Below are positions 60,229 through 64,000 of a stretch of 64,000 nt of DNA, piece by piece. The position numbers were made by a program, and so were the translations under genes. The stretch comes from Thiomonas sp. FB-6 (GTDB taxonomy: Bacteria > Pseudomonadota > Gammaproteobacteria > Burkholderiales > Burkholderiaceae_C). How positions within the stretch are numbered: the stretch's first letter is position 1; every line of letters begins with the position of its first letter. The stretch covers positions 62,001 through 126,000 of the forward strand of contig NZ_KB898474.1 of assembly GCF_000377645.1 (NCBI RefSeq), written 5' to 3'. The notes beneath the pieces were generated by a model. The model was not told where the DNA came from, searched no databases, and was given only the letters and a program-made list of their open reading frames with translations.

Positions 60229-62151
60229 TTGTCCTCGGATCCCCGACAAGCCTCGAACCAGTTCGCCCTGCTCGGCCAGCGGCGCTTCGCGCCGTTTTTC
60301 GCGACCCAGTTCCTCGGTGCGGCCAACGACAACCTGCTGAAGTTCGCGTTCACGGTGCTGGTGACCTACCAGCTGCAGGTGGCCTGGCTGCCCGCGCGCG
60401 CCGCGGGGCTGTGGATCGGCGCGGTGTTCATCCTGCCCTTCGTGCTGTTCTCCGCCAGCGCCGGCCAGCTGGCCGACAAGTTCGACAAGGCCTCGCTGAT
60501 CCGCGCGGTGAAGAACCTGGAGATCGCCATCATGGCGCTGGCCGCCTGGGGCTTCGCGCAGCGCCGGGCCGGCGTGCTGCTGGCTTGCGTGTTCCTCATG
60601 GGCCTGCACTCGACGCTGTTCGGGCCCGTCAAGTACGCCTACCTGCCCGCCCACCTGCGCGAGCGCGAACTCACCGGAGGCAACGGCATGGTGGAGATGG
60701 GCACCTTCGTGGCCATCCTGCTGGGCAACCTGGCCGGCGGCCTGCTGATGTCCGCTCCGGCGGCGGGGGCGCGCCAGGTGGGCTGGGCCTGCCTGGCGCT
60801 GGCGCTGCTGGGGCGCGCGGCGGCCGCGCGCATTCCCGCCACGCCGCCCACCGACCCGGCGCTGCGCCTGAACCCCGACCCCTTTTCCGAGACCTGGCGC
60901 AACCTGCGCCTGGCGCGCGGCAACCTGGTGGTGTTCCGTTCGCTGCTGGGCATCAGCTGGATGTGGTTCTTCGGCGCCGTGTTCCTGAGCCAGTTCCCCA
61001 GTTTCGCCAAGGAGGTGCTGCACGGTGACGCCCAGGTGGCCTCGCTGCTGCTGGTGGTGTTCTCCGTGGGCATCGGCGCGGGCTCGCTGCTGTGCGAGAG
61101 CCTGGGGCGGCGCCACGTGGAAATCGGCCTGGTTCCGCTGGGCGCCATGGGCATGAGCGTGTTCGCGGTCGACCTGTACTTCGCCACGCGCTCGCTGCCG
61201 CCCGGCTCCGGCACCGGCCTGCGCGACTTCCTGGCAGCCGCGCCGAACTGGCGCGTGATGGCCGACCTCGCGCTGCTGAGCCTGAGCGCCGGCCTGTACA
61301 GCGTGCCCATGTACGCGCTGGTGCAGTTGCGCGCGCAGCCCACGCACCGCGCGCGCATCATCGCCGCCAACAACATCCTGAACGCCTTGTTCATGGTGGC
61401 CAGCGCGCTGTTGGCCTCGCTGCTGCTCTGGCTGGGCTGGTCGATTCCGCAGGTCTTCCTGTTCGTGGGCCTGGCCAACGCCGCCGTCGCCGCCTACGTC
61501 TTTCTGCTGGTGCCCGAGTACCTGCTTCGCTTCGTGGCCTGGGTGCTCACCCATCTGGTCTACCGTTTCCGGGTGCGGGGCGAGGCGGCGCTTCCCGCGA
61601 CGGGTCCTGCGCTGCTGGTGTGCAATCACGTGAGCTTCGTCGACGCCGTGCTGCTGATGGCCGCCAGCCCGCGCCCGATCCGTTTCCTGATGGATCACGA
61701 GATCTTCCGCATCGCGCTGCTGGGCTGGCTGTTCCGGCTCACCCGTGCCATTCCGGTGGCCCCGCGTGGCGAGCAGCCGCTGGTCTACCAGGCCGCCTTC
61801 GATCAGGCCCTGCAGACCCTGCGCGACGGCGACCTGCTGGCCATCTTCCCGGAAGGCGGCATCACCCGCGACGGCAGCCTGCAGGAGTTCAAGCCCGGCG
61901 TGCTGCGCATCGTGGAACGCGCGCGCGCCGAGGGCCTGGACGTGCCGGTGATCCCGATGGCCCTGGGCAACCTGTGGGGCTCGTTCTTCAGCCGCATCGA
62001 GGTGCGCAACGGGCGCAACGTGGCGATGGTGCGCCCCTTGCGCAGGGGCTGCTTCAACCGCGTGGACCTGCGCGTGGGCGAGCCGCTGCCAGGAGGCGGC
62101 CTCAGTTGCGAGGCGCTGCGCGATGCCGTGCGGCGTCTCGCCGAAGCCTGA
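60229..62151 (+). CDS. MFS transporter-PlsC acyltransferase fusion (LplT-PlsC-like)
   Basis: A 640-residue inner-membrane fusion. The N-terminal 420 residues form a lysophospholipid-transporter-like MFS domain (about 11-12 helices; A-N-D-N-L-L-K-F). The C-terminal 190 residues form a PlsC-type acyltransferase with N-H-V-S-F-V-D (NHxxxxD) and F-P-E-G-G-I-T-R-D-G (variant of the EGTRS motif). Such fusions flip lysophospholipid inward and re-acylate it. TTG 60229 is preferred as start because CGGAG is 6 nt upstream. Confidence 0.88.
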   Translation: MSSDPRQASNQFALLGQRRFAPFFATQFLGAANDNLLKFAFTVLVTYQLQVAWLPARAAGLWIGAVFILPFVLFSASAGQLADKFDKASLIRAVKNLEIAIMALAAWGFAQRRAGVLLACVFLMGLHSTLFGPVKYAYLPAHLRERELTGGNGMVEMGTFVAILLGNLAGGLLMSAPAAGARQVGWACLALALLGRAAAARIPATPPTDPALRLNPDPFSETWRNLRLARGNLVVFRSLLGISWMWFFGAVFLSQFPSFAKEVLHGDAQVASLLLVVFSVGIGAGSLLCESLGRRHVEIGLVPLGAMGMSVFAVDLYFATRSLPPGSGTGLRDFLAAAPNWRVMADLALLSLSAGLYSVPMYALVQLRAQPTHRARIIAANNILNALFMVASALLASLLLWLGWSIPQVFLFVGLANAAVAAYVFLLVPEYLLRFVAWVLTHLVYRFRVRGEAALPATGPALLVCNHVSFVDAVLLMAASPRPIRFLMDHEIFRIALLGWLFRLTRAIPVAPRGEQPLVYQAAFDQALQTLRDGDLLAIFPEGGITRDGSLQEFKPGVLRIVERARAEGLDVPVIPMALGNLWGSFFSRIEVRNGRNVAMVRPLRRGCFNRVDLRVGEPLPGGGLSCEALRDAVRRLAEA

Positions 62152-62253
62152 ACCGGCCGGCGGGCGGCGAGGGCGGGCGGCGACGGTAGTCGGCGGGGAG
62201 TATGCGGCGATGGCGGGATGCCGCAGAATGGCGTCTTCGCGCCCAGGACGACC

Positions 62254-63327
62254 ATGCCCGCTCCACCCACCACGCCGCAAGCCGCGCTGCGCCCGCCCGA
62301 GGTCCGGCGCGAGCGGGCCTTCCGCCGCATCTATCCGATGCGCGTGCTCGGCATGGGGCTCGGCGGCCTGGCCATCGGCGCGGTGCTGTTCGAGCAGCGC
62401 GCGCCCTGGCCGCTGTGGGCCTGGATGCTGCTCAGCTGCTTCGCCTGGCCGCACCTGGCCTTCGCGCTCGCGCGCGGCGCGCGCGACCCGCACAGCGCCG
62501 AGCGGCGCAACCTCCTGGTGGATTCGGCGATCGCCGGCGTCGCGGTTCCGCTGATGCATTTCTGCCTGCTGCCCAGCGCGATCCTCGCCACCGTCACCAC
62601 CTTCGACAAGCTCAGCACGGGCATGCGGCGCCTGTGGCTGCAGTCGCTGCCCTTCCTGTTCGGCGGCGCGCTGCTGGGCAGCCTGGTGCTGCGGCCGCGC
62701 CCGCTGCTGGAAAGCAGCCTGCTGGTGGTCGCCTTCAGCCTGCCGCTGCTGATCGTGCATACCCTGGGAACGGGCCTGGCCAGCTACCACCTGCTGCGCA
62801 CCATCGCGCGGCAGAACCACCTGCTCGAGCAGATGCGCCGCACCGACGCGCAGACCGGGCTGATGTCGCGCGAACACCTGCTCGAGCATGCCCAGGCGGC
62901 CCTGCGGGGCTACGCGCGCGACGCCTGGCCCGCCTGCCTGCTGATGATCGACATCGATCATTTCAAGTCCATCAACGACCAGCATGGACACGGCGCCGGC
63001 GACGAGGCCATCGCGGCGGTGGCGCAGGCCATTCGCGGCTGCATCCGTGCCGCCGACGTGGCGGGGCGCTATGGCGGCGACGAGTTCCTGGCCCTGTGCC
63101 TGGGCGCGCCGCCGCAGGAGGTGCAAGGCATCGCGCAACGCATCCTCGAGGCCGTGTCGGGGCTGCGGCCGGGGCCCGCGCAGGCGCCGCTGAGCTGCAG
63201 TATCGGCATCGCCGCGCTGGGGCCGGGCATCACCGACCTGCGCGCCTGGCTGGGGGCGGTGGACCAGGCGCTGTACCGCGCCAAGGCCCAGGGGCGCAAC
63301 CGCGTCGCCCGCGCCGAGCCGGCATGA
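62254..63327 (+). CDS. MASE2-GGDEF diguanylate cyclase
   Basis: A 357-residue membrane-bound c-di-GMP synthase. The N-terminal 180 residues are a MASE2 sensor with several helices (R-A-F-R-R-I-Y-P-M-R-V-L-G-M is typical), like E. coli DgcC/AdrA. The GGDEF domain has D-I-D-H-F-K-S-I-N-D-Q-H-G-H and Y-G-G-D-E-F, both active-site motifs intact. ATG 62254 was chosen from the MASE2 start; ATG 62218 is possible. It is convergent with the EAL gene at the window end. Confidence 0.9.
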   Translation: MPAPPTTPQAALRPPEVRRERAFRRIYPMRVLGMGLGGLAIGAVLFEQRAPWPLWAWMLLSCFAWPHLAFALARGARDPHSAERRNLLVDSAIAGVAVPLMHFCLLPSAILATVTTFDKLSTGMRRLWLQSLPFLFGGALLGSLVLRPRPLLESSLLVVAFSLPLLIVHTLGTGLASYHLLRTIARQNHLLEQMRRTDAQTGLMSREHLLEHAQAALRGYARDAWPACLLMIDIDHFKSINDQHGHGAGDEAIAAVAQAIRGCIRAADVAGRYGGDEFLALCLGAPPQEVQGIAQRILEAVSGLRPGPAQAPLSCSIGIAALGPGITDLRAWLGAVDQALYRAKAQGRNRVARAEPA

Positions 63328-63382
63328 GCCGGCTAGTGTTCTGTCCCGCCAATCTCCCAGGACCGGGCCGAAGCCCCCTGGT

Positions 63383-64000
63383 TCAGCGCAGCAGTTCGAC
63401 GCTCATGTCCTGCTGGCTGGGCACGCCGGCATCGCGCATGCGCTCGGCGCTGGCCGAGAAATAGTCGATGCAGCGCGCCTCGTCCAGCGGCGCGCTGTGG
63501 TACCAGCCCTGGAACACGTCGCAACCCATCGCCTCGAGCGCGCGGCGCTGCTGCACGGTCTCGACGAATTCCGCCACCACCTGCACATCGCGCGCGCGCG
63601 CCAGCATCACGATGGTGCGGATGATGTCGGCATTCGTGGGGTTGTCCAGCAGGTCGCGGGTGAGTGAACCGTCGATCTTGATGGCATGTACTTCGAAGCG
63701 CCGCAGGTACAGCAGCGACGAGGATCCCATGCCGAAATCGTCGATGGCCAGGCGGACCCCCGTGGCCTCGAGTTCGCCCAGCACGCCATCCACCGCCTGG
63801 CCGTCGGGCAGCGCGAGAGTCTCGGTGATTTCCAGTTCGATCTCCGCGGGGTCCAGGCCGTAGCGATCCAGGCAGCGCTGCAGGTGCCGGGCCAGCAGCG
63901 GGTCGGTCAGCTGCAAGGGGGAAAGGTTGACCGCCATGGTCAGTCCGCGGTGTCCCGCCTCGTTCCAGCGCGCCTTCGCGGCACAGGCGCGCTCCAGCAC
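63383..64000 (-). CDS. EAL-domain phosphodiesterase, C-terminal part
   Basis: The 3' end of a c-di-GMP phosphodiesterase, whose start is beyond the window. Visible are V-N-L-S-P-L-Q-L, L-E-I-T-E-T, I-D-D-F-G-M-G-S-S-S-L, I-K-I-D and A-E-F-V-E-T, i.e. most catalytic positions (the canonical VEGVE reads AEFVE). The EAL loop itself lies outside. About 205 residues are present. Confidence 0.9.
   Translation of the reverse strand: MLERACAAKARWNEAGHRGLTMAVNLSPLQLTDPLLARHLQRCLDRYGLDPAEIELEITETLALPDGQAVDGVLGELEATGVRLAIDDFGMGSSSLLYLRRFEVHAIKIDGSLTRDLLDNPTNADIIRTIVMLARARDVQVVAEFVETVQQRRALEAMGCDVFQGWYHSAPLDEARCIDYFSASAERMRDAGVPSQQDMSVELLR

Noticed and set aside
59128-63138. 1336-codon open frame on the minus strand
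   Set aside because: Antisense to tsdA, the MFS-PlsC fusion and the GGDEF gene, all of which have clear domains.

Overview
The window is a dense, very GC-rich stretch of chromosome. It has strong codon bias, short intergenic gaps and many ATGA stop/start overlaps. The gene set is typical of a betaproteobacterium of the order Burkholderiales: CopAB copper resistance, NirBD/Nas nitrate assimilation with NasS/NasT, homogentisate catabolism under an IclR regulator, FolE2, an FeS-type bacterial photolyase and large GGDEF/EAL proteins. Two TsdA-like cytochromes hint at thiosulfate or sulfur chemistry. The genus cannot be fixed from the sequence alone. No tRNA, rRNA, CRISPR array, insertion sequence or prophage was recognised.

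Layout. 1-5.8 kb: end of copA, copB, a lipoprotein with cyanovirin-like repeats, a YCII protein, a patatin phospholipase, a cupin gene remnant, and yghU divergent from a TetR gene. 6.5-9.9 kb: a polar amino-acid ABC importer. 10-16.3 kb: a DUF3141 hydrolase, an HDOD protein, an ArsR-type regulator, a GST, arfB and a nitronate monooxygenase. 16.3-21 kb: a beta-propeller protein, a winged-helix regulator, DUF899, a small membrane protein, a MOSC protein and a DUF488-hemerythrin fusion. 20.9-29.6 kb: two adjacent giant c-di-GMP proteins that both carry a globin-like segment between GGDEF and GAF-EAL.

29.6-39.7 kb is the nitrate/nitrite assimilation block. A 447-bp control region is followed by nirB-nirD-nasA-cobA-transporter, with nasS and nasT convergent. 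The control region contains, in order, an NtrC-like dyad, a consensus sigma-54 promoter, two small hairpins with matching loops (GNAGNC) and a strong intrinsic terminator ending 22 nt before nirB. Together with nasT (an ANTAR protein) this reads as a NasT-controlled antitermination leader.

39.8-48.6 kb: two EamA exporters, a LysR regulator, a periplasmic glutathione peroxidase, folE2, DUF2256 with an FeS photolyase, an SDR, a TsdA-like cytochrome and an orphan oxyanion-binding protein. 48.8-53.2 kb: a metallo-beta-lactamase-fold protein, hmgA, fahA and an IclR regulator. 53.4-64 kb: a P3A-type ATPase, a fatty-acid hydroxylase, an acetyl-CoA hydrolase/transferase, a 12-bp tandem repeat, a PLP ammonia-lyase, a di-heme TsdA-like cytochrome, an MFS-acyltransferase fusion, a MASE2-GGDEF cyclase and a truncated EAL protein. 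The points most worth follow-up are the nas leader, the globin-containing GGDEF/EAL pair, the DUF488-hemerythrin fusion, the CVNH lipoprotein and the long cobA/transporter overlap.
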